In this document: one piece after another, positions 24,818-34,666 of the stretch
Position numbering within the stretch: position 1 is the stretch's first letter
Layout of the letters: each line of letters begins with the position of its first letter
NCBI GenBank assembly: GCA_017533505.1
Contig: JAFXIB010000025.1
Span: 1 to 44,368, forward strand
Length of the DNA stretch: 44,368 bases
Origin: Clostridia bacterium
GTDB lineage: Bacteria; Bacillota; Clostridia; Christensenellales; DTU072
Reading direction: 5' to 3'
Translations under genes and position numbers: made by a program
Notes under the pieces: generated by a model
The model's input: only the letters and a program-made list of their open reading frames with translations
Database searches by the model: none
Told to the model about the DNA's origin: nothing

Positions 24818-26525
24818 GCTCAACAACTATTTCTGTCGTTTCATTTTTAAGGTCAACTATCAACCTATATGCCCCTCTCTTAATCTCAATTATGTGCTTT
24901 AGGGCATTGATTTCGGTATCTTCCAATCCAAACTCCTTGTGCAATCTTCCAAGCATCATATAGTGGTTTAGAAGCTCTTTGTTTTGGTTGTTCCATTGGT
25001 AAGGTCTACGATTGATTGGATCTTCAAATCCTTCCATTCCTATCTCGTCGCCATAGTAAATTGTGGGTACACCTGGTAGGAAAAACTGGAGCGCAGATGC
25101 CATTTTTAGGCGCCTTACACCCATTTCTCTTTCTGCATCAGTTAACACATAATCCAACTTTTCTTGCTTGGTTTTTGGAATTTTTACTTCTGCAAGCTCA
25201 TTAATTATGCGCACAGTATCATGCGTTCCAATTAGGCTCATGCAACAATCAAGTGATGCTTTAGGATAGTTATCCATTATAGTAAGAACTGCCTTCTTGA
25301 ACTCCAGCCCATCCTTTTTACGGATTGCATCAAGGATAGCTGTACGGAAGGGATAATTCATAACTCCGTCAAGCTCTTTACCCAAAAAATAAGTACGCTT
25401 TTCGCCATAACTTTCCTTGGTTGAAGCATCTTCCCATACTTCCCCTATCACAATGGTTTCGTCACTAACTCGCTTTGCAGCAGTCCTGATTTTTCTAACA
25501 AATGGAGTGCTTAACTCGTCTACAACATCAAGTCGCCAGCCCCTTACTCCAAGGCGAGTCCACTTATCTATGACACCATTTTCGCCAGCAATAAACTCTT
25601 GGAAACCCTCTGCTTGCCTTGATACCGTGGGCACGACAGTGCAACCCCACCAGCAATCATAAGTGTCAGGAAATTCTTCAAAAGTAAACCAGCTGTAATA
25701 CTTGCTGTCCTTTGATTGATATGCTCCCTTTTCTGGATAGGTATCAAACTTGTTGAAGTATAAAGAGTCGGCCCCAGTGTGGTTGAATACACCATCTAAA
25801 ATAATGCTGATACCATATTCTTTGGCTTTATCAATAAGCATTTTGAACTCTTGCTCCGTGCCAAAAAGCCTATCTATCTTTGTGTAGTCAGCAGTATCGT
25901 ATCTATGGTTGGAGTATGACTCAAAAACAGGAGAAAAATAAATGCAGGTTACCCCTAAATCCTTTAGATATGGTAATTTTTCGATAACGCCTGTAGCGTT
26001 ACCACCATAAAAATCATTGGCGCGATAAACACCATCAGGGTCAACTATGGTAAGTGGCTCCGACCACTCTTTGAATGATCCTTTAACCGGCCTTACGCCA
26101 TCTTCTTTTCTATTGAATCTATCTGGGAAAATATGATATATTACGCCACCTTTTAGCCACTCGGGGGTAGTATATTCGCTATCATAACAGGTAAGTTGCC
26201 ACTCGGGTAGCCAGTCACCTATTATTGCCTTGCACTCATCATCTCTACCAACAAACAAGCAACCCTTTTCGGTGTAGATTTCAAAACGATAATAATAAAT
26301 ACCAGGAGCTGTTAGGATAAACTCTATTTGATAGTTGTCGTATGATTTATCGCTCCCAGCAAAGTGAAGATCAAATTTTTTGAGTTTTTCTCCACGCATA
26401 CAAAAGCCCACGCCCTTTGCCCCAACGGACTTGTGGACGGGGAATAAAATGCGTACCCTTTGGTGCGTTTTGATTGCACCAAAGGGCATCTTATAAATTG
26501 TATTTCTGGAGTCAAACTTAAGCAT
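24813..26525 (-). CDS. GH13 alpha-glucan hydrolase (neopullulanase/cyclomaltodextrinase-like)
   Basis: 570 residues. The N-terminal 120 residues look like a starch-binding/CBM34-type beta domain. The alpha-amylase barrel has the usual GH13 regions: GVIYHIFPDRF, DGVFNHTG (region I), GWRLDVVDE (region II, nucleophile Asp near residue 331), VIGEVWED (acid/base Glu near 361) and IGTHDTV (region IV Asp near 435). It should cut alpha-1,4 and perhaps alpha-1,6 links in glycogen-derived oligosaccharides in the cytoplasm; no signal peptide. It is the last gene of the glycogen operon, 21 bp after glgP. The ATG at 26525 lacks a clear Shine-Dalgarno site, so the exact start is less sure. Confidence 0.88.
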   Translation of the reverse strand: MLKFDSRNTIYKMPFGAIKTHQRVRILFPVHKSVGAKGVGFCMRGEKLKKFDLHFAGSDKSYDNYQIEFILTAPGIYYYRFEIYTEKGCLFVGRDDECKAIIGDWLPEWQLTCYDSEYTTPEWLKGGVIYHIFPDRFNRKEDGVRPVKGSFKEWSEPLTIVDPDGVYRANDFYGGNATGVIEKLPYLKDLGVTCIYFSPVFESYSNHRYDTADYTKIDRLFGTEQEFKMLIDKAKEYGISIILDGVFNHTGADSLYFNKFDTYPEKGAYQSKDSKYYSWFTFEEFPDTYDCWWGCTVVPTVSRQAEGFQEFIAGENGVIDKWTRLGVRGWRLDVVDELSTPFVRKIRTAAKRVSDETIVIGEVWEDASTKESYGEKRTYFLGKELDGVMNYPFRTAILDAIRKKDGLEFKKAVLTIMDNYPKASLDCCMSLIGTHDTVRIINELAEVKIPKTKQEKLDYVLTDAEREMGVRRLKMASALQFFLPGVPTIYYGDEIGMEGFEDPINRRPYQWNNQNKELLNHYMMLGRLHKEFGLEDTEINALKHIIEIKRGAYRLIVDLKNETTEIVVEQ

Positions 26526-26546
26526 TAATTTGTATGTTTGGGGTTC

Positions 26547-28961
26547 TTATTTTACGCTCTTGAGTCCCCAAATGCGTTTTGCGTATTCATCTACGCTACG
26601 GTCAGCAGCAAAGAATCCTGCTTTTGCTGTGTTAACCAAGCTCATCTTTTGGAAGCGATATTTGTCCTTGTAGGTGCTATCAACTCTTGCTTGTGCATCT
26701 ACATATGAGCCGAAGTCTGCAAGTACCATATATGGGTCTGCGCCACCACGAGCATTTGTTAGGTTGTCAGCAAGTTCGCTGAAGCATACTCCACCGATAC
26801 CAACTCTCAATTGGTCAATGATTTGCTTGATGCGCATATCCTTTGAGTAGTACTCTGTTGGATTGTAGTTAGCGCGTAGCTTGTCAACTTCTTCAGCAAG
26901 TAGACCAAAGATGAAGATGTTTTCGTCGCCTACTCTTTCGTGAATTTCGACATTAGCACCGTCCATTGTTCCAAGTGTTACAGCACCATTTATCATAAAC
27001 TTCATGTTGCCAGTACCACTTGCTTCCTTACCAGCAGTAGAAATTTGCTCGCTGATTTCAGCAGCTGGCATAATAAGCTCTGCAAGTGAAACACGATAGT
27101 TTTCAAGGAATACAACCTTGAGCTTGCCCTTGATGGACTTATCGTTGTTTACAACTTCGCCAATCATATAGATGAGGCGAATGATAAGTTTAGCTACATA
27201 GTAGCTACTTGCTGCCTTTGCTCCAAAGATAAATGTTCTTGGTTGAATGTCAAGGTCGGGGTTTTCCTTGAGTTGGTTGTATAGATGCAAAATTTGTAGT
27301 GCGTTCAAAAGTTGACGCTTGTACTCGTGCAATCTCTTAACTTGAACATCAAAGATTGATGTAGGATCAAGGATAACATTGTTTGACTTCTTGATGTACT
27401 CTGCAAGGCGTTCCTTGTTCTTGAGTTTGATTTCTGCCCACCTATCAAGAACTTGTGTGTTGCCTTGATATTGCATGAGCTTTTCAAGTTCGCTTGCATC
27501 TTTCAAGAACTTGTCGCCAATGAGTTCTTTTAGGTATGCAGTTAGAAGTGGGTTTGCTTCTCCAAGCCATCTTCTATGAGTGATACCATTGGTTACATTG
27601 GTGAACTTTTCGGGTGCAACTTTGTAGTAATCAGCAAATACATCATTCTTCAAGATGTCGCTGTGGAGTTGTGATACGCCGTTTACTGTATGTGATGCAA
27701 CCAAGCATAGGTTTGCCATACGGATTTCAAAATCACTCAAAATTGCGTTGTTTGCAATCCTATTCCAATCCCCTGGGAAGATGTTCCATAGGTCAGCGCA
27801 GTAGCGTTGGTTGATTTCCTTTATAATTTGATAAATTCTTGGTAGCAAGCTCATAAATAGGCTTTGTGGCCATTTTTCAAGAGCTTCTTGCATAACAGTA
27901 TGGTTAGTATAGCTGATGATTTCCTTAACCATGCCCCATGCTGCATCCCAAGAGTAGCCATAGTCATCAAGGAGTATTCTCATAAGCTCTGGTATACAGA
28001 GTGTTGGGTGAGTATCGTTGATGTGGATTGCAACCTTTTCAGCAAGATTTGATAAATCTGGATTGCTTATCAAATGCTTTTTGATGATGGATTGAATTGA
28101 TGCAGATACAAAGAAATATTGTTGCTTAAGTCGCAAAGACTTACCTTCAATATGATTGTCAGCAGGATAAAGAACCTTACTGATAGCTTCTGCCATAGCC
28201 TTTGCTTCGATAGCCTTAACATACTCACCGCGTGAGAACATTTGCATATCGAGTTCAACGGGTGCCTTTGCACTCCACAAGCGAAGAACATTGACTGCAT
28301 CTGAACCATATCCTGATATATTCATATCATAAGGTACTGCAAGTATGGTTGTATGATCTTTTTGCTCACAAATAAGTCTGCCGTTTTCCCATCTTTCATC
28401 GATGTGGCCACCAAATTTGACTTCAAATACTTCACTTCTCTTGTTGAACCATACATCGCCTTGGTCAAGCCACTTATCAGGCATTTCCATTTGCCAACCA
28501 TCTACGATTTTTTGCTCAAAAATACCATAGTCATAACGAATAGAGAAACCACCTGCTGGATAACCTAATGCAGTAAGAGAATCCATATATGCTGCTGCAA
28601 GTCTACCAAGACCACCGTTACCAAGACCAGCGTCTGGCTCAACAGCCATAATCTTGTTGATATCAAATCCTAAATCGGAAACGACTTCAGTTGCAGTATC
28701 AAGGATACCCATATTATATAGATGATTGCGAAGTGATCTACCAAGCAAAAATTCCATTGACATATAGTATACTTGCTTGTAGCCTTCGTTTCTAACCTTG
28801 GTTTTATATTCTACGCGCTTTTGAGTTAGTATGTCCTTTGTAACCAAGCTCAAAGCTCTAAACATTGTCGTTTCGGAAGCATCCTCGTACCTAATACCAA
28901 AGTTTTTGGCAAGCTTGAGTTCGAGGAGTTCTTTTAGCTGTGTTTTACTTAAGTTTGTCAT
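26547..28961 (-). CDS. glgP: Glycogen/alpha-glucan phosphorylase GlgP
   Basis: 804 residues, standard length. It releases glucose-1-phosphate from glycogen non-reducing ends. Family marks: YYMSMEFLLGR near the start, AVEPDAGLGNGGLGRLAA, NDTHP, TNGITHRRW, VQVKRLHEYKRQ, and the pyridoxal-phosphate lysine region EASGTGNMKFMINGA (about residue 650) followed by TLGTMDGANVEI. The ATG at 28961 has AGGAGG. It lies between glgA (31 bp gap) and the GH13 gene and provides the breakdown step of the operon. Confidence 0.97.
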   Translation of the reverse strand: MTNLSKTQLKELLELKLAKNFGIRYEDASETTMFRALSLVTKDILTQKRVEYKTKVRNEGYKQVYYMSMEFLLGRSLRNHLYNMGILDTATEVVSDLGFDINKIMAVEPDAGLGNGGLGRLAAAYMDSLTALGYPAGGFSIRYDYGIFEQKIVDGWQMEMPDKWLDQGDVWFNKRSEVFEVKFGGHIDERWENGRLICEQKDHTTILAVPYDMNISGYGSDAVNVLRLWSAKAPVELDMQMFSRGEYVKAIEAKAMAEAISKVLYPADNHIEGKSLRLKQQYFFVSASIQSIIKKHLISNPDLSNLAEKVAIHINDTHPTLCIPELMRILLDDYGYSWDAAWGMVKEIISYTNHTVMQEALEKWPQSLFMSLLPRIYQIIKEINQRYCADLWNIFPGDWNRIANNAILSDFEIRMANLCLVASHTVNGVSQLHSDILKNDVFADYYKVAPEKFTNVTNGITHRRWLGEANPLLTAYLKELIGDKFLKDASELEKLMQYQGNTQVLDRWAEIKLKNKERLAEYIKKSNNVILDPTSIFDVQVKRLHEYKRQLLNALQILHLYNQLKENPDLDIQPRTFIFGAKAASSYYVAKLIIRLIYMIGEVVNNDKSIKGKLKVVFLENYRVSLAELIMPAAEISEQISTAGKEASGTGNMKFMINGAVTLGTMDGANVEIHERVGDENIFIFGLLAEEVDKLRANYNPTEYYSKDMRIKQIIDQLRVGIGGVCFSELADNLTNARGGADPYMVLADFGSYVDAQARVDSTYKDKYRFQKMSLVNTAKAGFFAADRSVDEYAKRIWGLKSVK

Positions 28962-28992
28962 TTAGCCTCCTGTTTTGCTACATAAAAATATA

Positions 28993-30411
28993 TTAGAGTG
29001 ACTTGTAAAGTTCAATGTATTCTTTAGCTGATTTCTTCCAGCTGAAGTCTTGCTTCATTGCATTCTTTACTACTCCGTTACGCCACAACTTGCTGTCGCC
29101 ATAGCAAGCAAGTGCGCGATTGATTGCATCCAACATATCGTAGGCATTGTATGTCTTGAATGTAAAGCCTACGCCTGTTCCATCTTCTGGATTGAATGGA
29201 ACAACAGTATCCTTTAAGCCACCAGTTTCTCTTACGATTGGAATGGAACCATAGCGCATTGCTATCATTTGTGATAGGCCACATGGCTCAAACTTTGATG
29301 GCATCAAGAACAAATCACTTGCACCATAAATCTTTGATGCGACATCCCCAGAGAAATAAATAGCTGTTGCAAGCTTTGTGGGATATTGTTTTGCAACTTC
29401 TTGTAGAGCATTTTCAAACTTCCAGTCGCCTGTGCCAAGCACTACAAGTTGAACATCCTTTTCAAGTATTTCGTGGATAACATCAAGCACCAAGTCAATA
29501 CCCTTTTGTGTGGTAAGACGACCTACCATACCAATGAGTGGCTTGTCGCAAACTGGCAATCCAAGGAGTGCTTGGAGACCATGCTTGTTTTCCTTCTTTT
29601 GACCATAGTTGCGATAGTCATAGTTTTTGAATAGAGCTTTGTCGCTCTTTGGATTATAAAGGTTTACATCAATACCATTGACGATACCAGAAAGTTTGTA
29701 CTTTCTTGCTTCCAAGATACTGTCCAATCCATAGCTATAGAACTTGTCCATAATCTCCACGGCATAAGTGGGAGAAACGGTTACAACCTTGTTGCTTGCT
29801 TCGATGCCTGCTTTGAGCATATTTGCATCGTTTCGGTACTCTGCAATCGCACTATAGGATGCTGGAATGCCAAAAATGTCACCAATGACACCTTTGTCCA
29901 TACAGCCTTGGAACTCGATGTTGTGTATTGCAAGCACAGTCTTGATGTTTTTGTATTCTTCCACTTCTCTATAGAAGCAATCAAGGAACAATGGTACAAG
30001 TGCTGTTTGCCAATCGTTTACATGTAATACATCTGGGAAGTAGCCAATGATTGGTAGTACTTCAAGAATAGCCTTTGAGAAGAATGCAAATCTTTCGCCA
30101 TCATCAAAGTGACCATATAGTCCCTTGCGCTTAAAGTAATACTCATTGTCGATGAAGTAATAAACTACTCCGTCAACTGCACTCTTGAATACGCCTGCAT
30201 ATTGATTACGCCAGCCAAGTGAAACAGTGGTTGAGCCAACAAAGTGAAGGCTGTTGCGATATTCAGCTTTCATATCTTGGTAAAGTGGAAGGATAACTGC
30301 ACACTCTACTTTGTTGTCTTTTAGCGCTTGTGGTAAAGCACCTGCTACATCGCCAAGACCACCTGTCCTAATGAAAGGAGCAGCTTCGGCTGTTGCAAAT
30401 AAAACTTTCAT
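28993..30411 (-). CDS. glgA: Glycogen synthase GlgA (ADP-glucose type)
   Basis: 472 residues, GT5 family length. It transfers glucose from ADP-glucose to the growing alpha-1,4 chain. The N-terminal ADP-glucose loop reads FIRTGGLGDVAGALP, with Arg where many bacterial GlgA proteins have Lys (KTGGL); the second domain has GRLTTQKGIDL and the acidic EPCGLSQM motif. The ATG at 30411 has AAGGAGG. It starts 63 bp after glgD, separated by an 11-bp hairpin. Confidence 0.96.
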   Translation of the reverse strand: MKVLFATAEAAPFIRTGGLGDVAGALPQALKDNKVECAVILPLYQDMKAEYRNSLHFVGSTTVSLGWRNQYAGVFKSAVDGVVYYFIDNEYYFKRKGLYGHFDDGERFAFFSKAILEVLPIIGYFPDVLHVNDWQTALVPLFLDCFYREVEEYKNIKTVLAIHNIEFQGCMDKGVIGDIFGIPASYSAIAEYRNDANMLKAGIEASNKVVTVSPTYAVEIMDKFYSYGLDSILEARKYKLSGIVNGIDVNLYNPKSDKALFKNYDYRNYGQKKENKHGLQALLGLPVCDKPLIGMVGRLTTQKGIDLVLDVIHEILEKDVQLVVLGTGDWKFENALQEVAKQYPTKLATAIYFSGDVASKIYGASDLFLMPSKFEPCGLSQMIAMRYGSIPIVRETGGLKDTVVPFNPEDGTGVGFTFKTYNAYDMLDAINRALACYGDSKLWRNGVVKNAMKQDFSWKKSAKEYIELYKSL

Positions 30412-30435
30412 ACAAACCTCCTTGGGGTTTATTAA

Positions 30436-30461
30436 GGGAAGCTACCACACGGTAACTTCCC
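30436..30461 (-). other. Intercistronic hairpin between glgD and glgA
   Basis: On the minus-strand RNA GGGAAGUUACC pairs with GGUAGCUUCCC (one G-U) over a GUGU loop. No U-tract follows; the glgA ribosome site lies just downstream. It is more likely an mRNA processing or stability element than a terminator. Confidence 0.55.
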
Positions 30462-30474
30462 CCAATTAATATTA

Positions 30475-31590
30475 TTAAACTTTCTTATTCTTTACGATTA
30501 CGATGGGGTAATCTTCGGAGCCGGAAATTTGACGGCCTGCACCTATTACAACACTCTTATCAGTGATGGTGTAGGAAATTTGACCATTCTTCATTACGAC
30601 ACCATGCTCCATGATGATGGAGTTTTTGACAACTGCACCCTCTTCAATTCTAACATCACGGAATAGGATGGAGTTTTCAACTGTACCATTGATTACACAG
30701 CCGTCTGCGATAAGGCTACCAGATACATTTGCATTTTCGCCATAGATGGTAGGAACAGAGTCCTTAACCTTGGTGTAAACCTTTCTGCCAGTTTCAAAGA
30801 GTTCGTTTCTAACATCTTCTTTGAGGACTTTCATTGACTCATTGAAGTATGTCTTAACATCGTCTACGATGGCAGCATAGCTCATGATTTCTTTAGCATA
30901 AATCTTGCCGTTTTCTACTTCACGGAATAGGATATCCTTTTCAAAATCAACATAGCCACGAGCGTAAGCTTGCTCTATCCAGCTTGTGAGAAGGGATTTC
31001 CTGATGATGTAAATGTTAAGTGAAACAAGCTTTTCTTCGGTTGAAGGAATTTCAACTTGACAAAGGTCGGTTACGCAGTCATTATCATTCTTTGTGATGA
31101 TAACACGCTTTGAGCTTGTAACATTTGCCTTGTGGCAAAGCATGGTTACATCTGCCCCTCTTGCAATATGCTCGTCAAGGATAGATTCCAAATCAATGTT
31201 TGATGCGATGTTACAATTTGATACGCATACATAGTCTTCTGGAGCCTTCTCAAGGAAGTCGAGCACGGTATATAGCGCTTCAATCTTGCCCTTGTAAACA
31301 TCTCTTGAGGTGTTTAGACCAAAGGGTGGGAATACTGCTATACCACTATTCTTACGATTGAGGTCCCAGTCACGACCCATACGAATGTGGTCCATCAATG
31401 ATGAGTAGTTGTTACGAGTGATGATACCAATGCGGGTGATACCAGAGTTTACAAGGCTGGAAAGTGCAAAGTCGATAAGTCTATATCTGCCTGCAAAGGG
31501 TAGAGAAGCTGTGGTACGATGGAGTGTGAGCTCATTGAGTTTTGACTCATTACCACTTGCAAAAAGTATTGCTAACATCTTTTTATTCAT
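30475..31590 (-). CDS. glgD: Glucose-1-phosphate adenylyltransferase regulatory subunit GlgD
   Basis: 371 residues. Nucleotidyltransferase fold followed by left-handed beta-helix repeats (ILFRDVRIEEGAVVKNSIIMEHGVV). The catalytic N-terminal GGxGTRL loop of GlgC is degenerate (FASGNESKLNELT), typical of GlgD, which pairs with GlgC in Firmicutes to form an active heterotetramer. It starts 1 bp after glgC, so translation is likely coupled. It precedes glgA. Confidence 0.95.
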   Translation of the reverse strand: MNKKMLAILFASGNESKLNELTLHRTTASLPFAGRYRLIDFALSSLVNSGITRIGIITRNNYSSLMDHIRMGRDWDLNRKNSGIAVFPPFGLNTSRDVYKGKIEALYTVLDFLEKAPEDYVCVSNCNIASNIDLESILDEHIARGADVTMLCHKANVTSSKRVIITKNDNDCVTDLCQVEIPSTEEKLVSLNIYIIRKSLLTSWIEQAYARGYVDFEKDILFREVENGKIYAKEIMSYAAIVDDVKTYFNESMKVLKEDVRNELFETGRKVYTKVKDSVPTIYGENANVSGSLIADGCVINGTVENSILFRDVRIEEGAVVKNSIIMEHGVVMKNGQISYTITDKSVVIGAGRQISGSEDYPIVIVKNKKV

Positions 31591-31591
31591 A

Positions 31592-32791
31592 TTAGTTTTC
31601 CTCCTCTAACATAGCGCCTGCCTTTACGGTCTCGCCTGATTTAACGGTTACATTTGGACCAACAACAGCAATTTGCCATTCGCCTGCTATTGCCTTTTCT
31701 TGATATTCGCCTACTTGCGCACCACTTTCGATGTTTGCATTCCAACCAACGATAGAGTGGTTGATTGTTGCATTTTCGCCAACGATTGCGTTAGGCATGA
31801 TGATGCTATCTTTGATAACAGCGCCCTTCTTTACGGTTGCACCACGAGAAATGATGGAGTTGATTACTGCGCCATTGATCACACAACCTTCTGATACAAC
31901 AGAATTAGAAATGCGTGCGCCAGCACCTACAAAGTGTGGAGGTTCAGCTGTGTTACGAGCATAAATCTTCCAATCAGCATCGCTGAGGTTAATACCACTT
32001 GATGCATCCAAAATATCCATATTAGCTTCCCAAAGTGAAGAAATTGTACCAACATCCTTCCAATATCCCTTGAAGTCATAGGTGTACATCTTTTCGCCAG
32101 CATTTAGCATATTTGGAATGATGTTCTTACCAAAGTCGTTGTGAGAATCCTTGTTGGCTTCGTCTTCGATGAGATACTTTTTGAGCTTTGCCCATGTGAA
32201 GATGTAAATACCCATACTTGCCTTGGTGGACTTGGGTTGCTTTGGCTTTTCTTCAAACTCAAAAATCTTATCGTCGCTATCGGTATTCATGATACCAAAT
32301 CTTGATGCTTCTTCGATTGGAACATTCTGAACAGCGATTGTACAATCAGCACCCTTTGCGATGTGGTATTGTAACATCTTGTTGTAATCCATCTTGTAGA
32401 TATGGTCACCTGAAAGGATAAGAACATAATCAGCCGAGTAGCGATCTACAAAGTCGATATTTTGGTAGATTGCGTTTGCAGTACCTTTGTACCACTCGCC
32501 ACTCTTGGCCTTTTGGTATGGGGGTAAAACAAAAGCACCACCTTCCAATCTGTCAAGGTCCCAAGGTTGGCCATTGCCGATATATTGGTTAAGGTCGAAG
32601 GGTTGATATTGTGTGAGCACACCTATGGTATCAATATCGGAGTTGATAGTATTGGACAATGTAAAGTCAATGATCCTATACTTTCCTCCAAAAGGTACCG
32701 CAGGTTTAGCAACCTTGCGAGTAAGAGCGCCAAGACGGGTGCCTTGACCACCTGCAAGCAACATAGCAACACATTCTTTTTTGACTTGCAT
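31592..32791 (-). CDS. glgC: Glucose-1-phosphate adenylyltransferase GlgC
   Basis: 399 residues. It makes ADP-glucose from ATP and glucose-1-phosphate, the committed step of bacterial glycogen synthesis. Visible marks are [14 protein letters not shown] near the N-terminus (nucleotide loop), [38 protein letters not shown], and the C-terminal beta-helix ([17 protein letters not shown]). The ATG has AGGAGG 7 nt upstream. It overlaps no gene but sits 2 bp after glgB and 1 bp before glgD. Confidence 0.97.
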   Translation of the reverse strand: MQVKKECVAMLLAGGQGTRLGALTRKVAKPAVPFGGKYRIIDFTLSNTINSDIDTIGVLTQYQPFDLNQYIGNGQPWDLDRLEGGAFVLPPYQKAKSGEWYKGTANAIYQNIDFVDRYSADYVLILSGDHIYKMDYNKMLQYHIAKGADCTIAVQNVPIEEASRFGIMNTDSDDKIFEFEEKPKQPKSTKASMGIYIFTWAKLKKYLIEDEANKDSHNDFGKNIIPNMLNAGEKMYTYDFKGYWKDVGTISSLWEANMDILDASSGINLSDADWKIYARNTAEPPHFVGAGARISNSVVSEGCVINGAVINSIISRGATVKKGAVIKDSIIMPNAIVGENATINHSIVGWNANIESGAQVGEYQEKAIAGEWQIAVVGPNVTVKSGETVKAGAMLEEEN

Positions 32792-32793
32792 CT

Positions 32794-34161
32794 TTATTCC
32801 TCCTTGATTAATTTTAGATATAATGCCGAGTTACCCTCAAGCTTGATTTTTATTGATTGATCTTGTCCGTGCATTGGTATATCTTCCGTTTCAAATACCT
32901 TGTCGGACTCTCCTCCTACACCATTTGAATCCATGATAACTTGATACTTGCCCTTGTCTGGCACACCAAAGGGATATGGATCTCTTGTAACATCACAGAA
33001 GTTGACAATTGCCACTACTCTATCGCCATTTGCGTCTTCGCGATAGAAGGCAACAACATTTTGTACATTGTCATCAACGACAAGCCATTTGAAACCATCA
33101 TATGTGTTATCAAGCTCATAGAAGCAAGGATGCTCAAGGTAAAGATGATTAAGCTTTTTGACATAGGCTTGCATATCTCTATGAGTATCATAGTCAAGCA
33201 AGAACCAATCTATGGGACGGAGATAATTCCACTCGATGAATTGAGCAATTTCGTTACCCATAAAATTGAGCTTTTTGCCAGGATGAGCATATTGGAAAGC
33301 ATACAATGCCTTGAGCGCACGGAACTTATCTTGATAGCTACCATGCATTTTTGATACCATGGAGCATTTGCCATGCACGACTTCGTCGTGGCTGAATGGC
33401 AAAATGTAGTTTTCTTTATATGCATAAGCAATACCAAAGGTAAGCTTGTTGTGAGAGCCCTTACGGAAGAATGGGTCAACTTTTATATATGCAAGCATAT
33501 CGTTCATCCAACCCATATTCCACTTGAAGTGGAAGCCCAGTCCTCCAAGATCTGGTGGCATGGTTATCATTGGGAAAGATGTTGACTCTTCTGCAATCAT
33601 CATGGTGCCAGGATACTTTGTAAGCACGGTCTTGTTGAGTTGCTTCAAGAAATCCACAGCTTCAAGGTTATAGTTGCCACCAAATACATTTGGACGCCAC
33701 TCGCCATCTTCCCTACAATAGTCAAGATATAGCATGCTTGCAACAGCATCAAGACGGAGTCCATCGATGTGATAGTTTTCTATCCAGAAGCAAGCAACCG
33801 ACATTAGGAAGGACCTTACTGAACCCTTACCATAGTCAAACACCATAGTGCCCCAACCTTTATGTTCTGCCTTAAAGGGATCCGAATACTCGTATTCTGG
33901 TACCCCATCAAAGTTATATAGGCCATATTCGTCTTTGGGGAAGTGTGATAGTACCAAATCCAATATAACACCTATACCAGCTTGATGTAGCTTGTCGATT
34001 AGGTACATAAAGTCGTGTGGTGTACCAAATCTTGATGTGGGAGCAAAGAAGCCTGTTACTTGATAGCCCCAGCTCATTTCAAGTGGGTGTTCTGTAAGTG
34101 GTAAGAACTCTACATGAGTATATCCCATTTCTTTTAGATATGGGATAAGGTGGTCTGCCAT
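32794..34161 (-). CDS. glgB: 1,4-alpha-glucan branching enzyme GlgB, C-terminal part (frameshifted gene)
   Basis: 455 codons from the first in-frame Met. This carries the GH13 branching barrel: [16 protein letters not shown] (nucleophile), [10 protein letters not shown] (acid/base Glu) and [11 protein letters not shown] (third carboxylate), with a C-terminal all-beta domain. The same frame is open upstream to about 34262 and reads IDLAKAPINIYELHFGSWKR, the usual GlgB sequence just before [19 protein letters not shown]. The Met at 34161 is therefore an internal residue, not a start. Joined with the upstream piece the protein would be about 623 residues, the normal GlgB length. Confidence 0.88.
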   Translation of the reverse strand: MADHLIPYLKEMGYTHVEFLPLTEHPLEMSWGYQVTGFFAPTSRFGTPHDFMYLIDKLHQAGIGVILDLVLSHFPKDEYGLYNFDGVPEYEYSDPFKAEHKGWGTMVFDYGKGSVRSFLMSVACFWIENYHIDGLRLDAVASMLYLDYCREDGEWRPNVFGGNYNLEAVDFLKQLNKTVLTKYPGTMMIAEESTSFPMITMPPDLGGLGFHFKWNMGWMNDMLAYIKVDPFFRKGSHNKLTFGIAYAYKENYILPFSHDEVVHGKCSMVSKMHGSYQDKFRALKALYAFQYAHPGKKLNFMGNEIAQFIEWNYLRPIDWFLLDYDTHRDMQAYVKKLNHLYLEHPCFYELDNTYDGFKWLVVDDNVQNVVAFYREDANGDRVVAIVNFCDVTRDPYPFGVPDKGKYQVIMDSNGVGGESDKVFETEDIPMHGQDQSIKIKLEGNSALYLKLIKEE

Positions 34162-34172
34162 ATCACGATATG

Positions 34173-34664
34173 TTAGATAGTTACCATCATCATGACGCTT
34201 CCATGAGCCAAAGTGAAGCTCATATATGTTGATTGGTGCCTTGGCAAGGTCGATACCTTTTTAGACTCTTTCCAACTATCGTCGCCCCAGTCATAACCAG
34301 CTATATCGTATAGCTTGCTTGCGTTTGATGGAGGAGTTTCGGTGTGCATAGCATATGGGTCTGCCTTTAGGACAATTTTGCCACAGCCCCACTCTACGCT
34401 AAACTTGTATACATCATACTTTTTGAGTCCTCTGATGTAGCACTCCCAAATGCCACCACCAATGGGCTCCATAGGATTAACTCTCCTATCCCACTTGTTA
34501 AAATCGCCAACGACCGAAACACTTTTTGCATTAGGTGCCCATACACGGAAGCGCCAACACTTCTTTTTGTTTTTTACAACATAAGATGGGCGCATGAACT
34601 TGTAGGCTTCACTATTAGTCCCTTCGTTGAATAGATAGATTGGATAGTCGGTAGGTTTTTTCAT
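34173..34664 (-). CDS. glgB: Branching enzyme GlgB, N-terminal part (frameshifted gene)
   Basis: 163 codons. This is the CBM48/Ig-like N-terminal module of GlgB (CWRFRVWAPNAKSVSVVGDFNKWD) up to DDSWKESKK. After that the frame reads nonsense (VSTLPRHQSTYMS) and stops at 34173, while the sensible sequence continues in another frame. The break is at a run of five A (plus strand T5 at 34258-34262): one extra A or G would restore a single ORF of 34664-32794. It starts 2 bp after the ispE stop, with AAGGA as ribosome site inside ispE. Confidence 0.85.
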   Translation of the reverse strand: MKKPTDYPIYLFNEGTNSEAYKFMRPSYVVKNKKKCWRFRVWAPNAKSVSVVGDFNKWDRRVNPMEPIGGGIWECYIRGLKKYDVYKFSVEWGCGKIVLKADPYAMHTETPPSNASKLYDIAGYDWGDDSWKESKKVSTLPRHQSTYMSFTLAHGSVMMMVTI

Positions 34665-34666
34665 AG

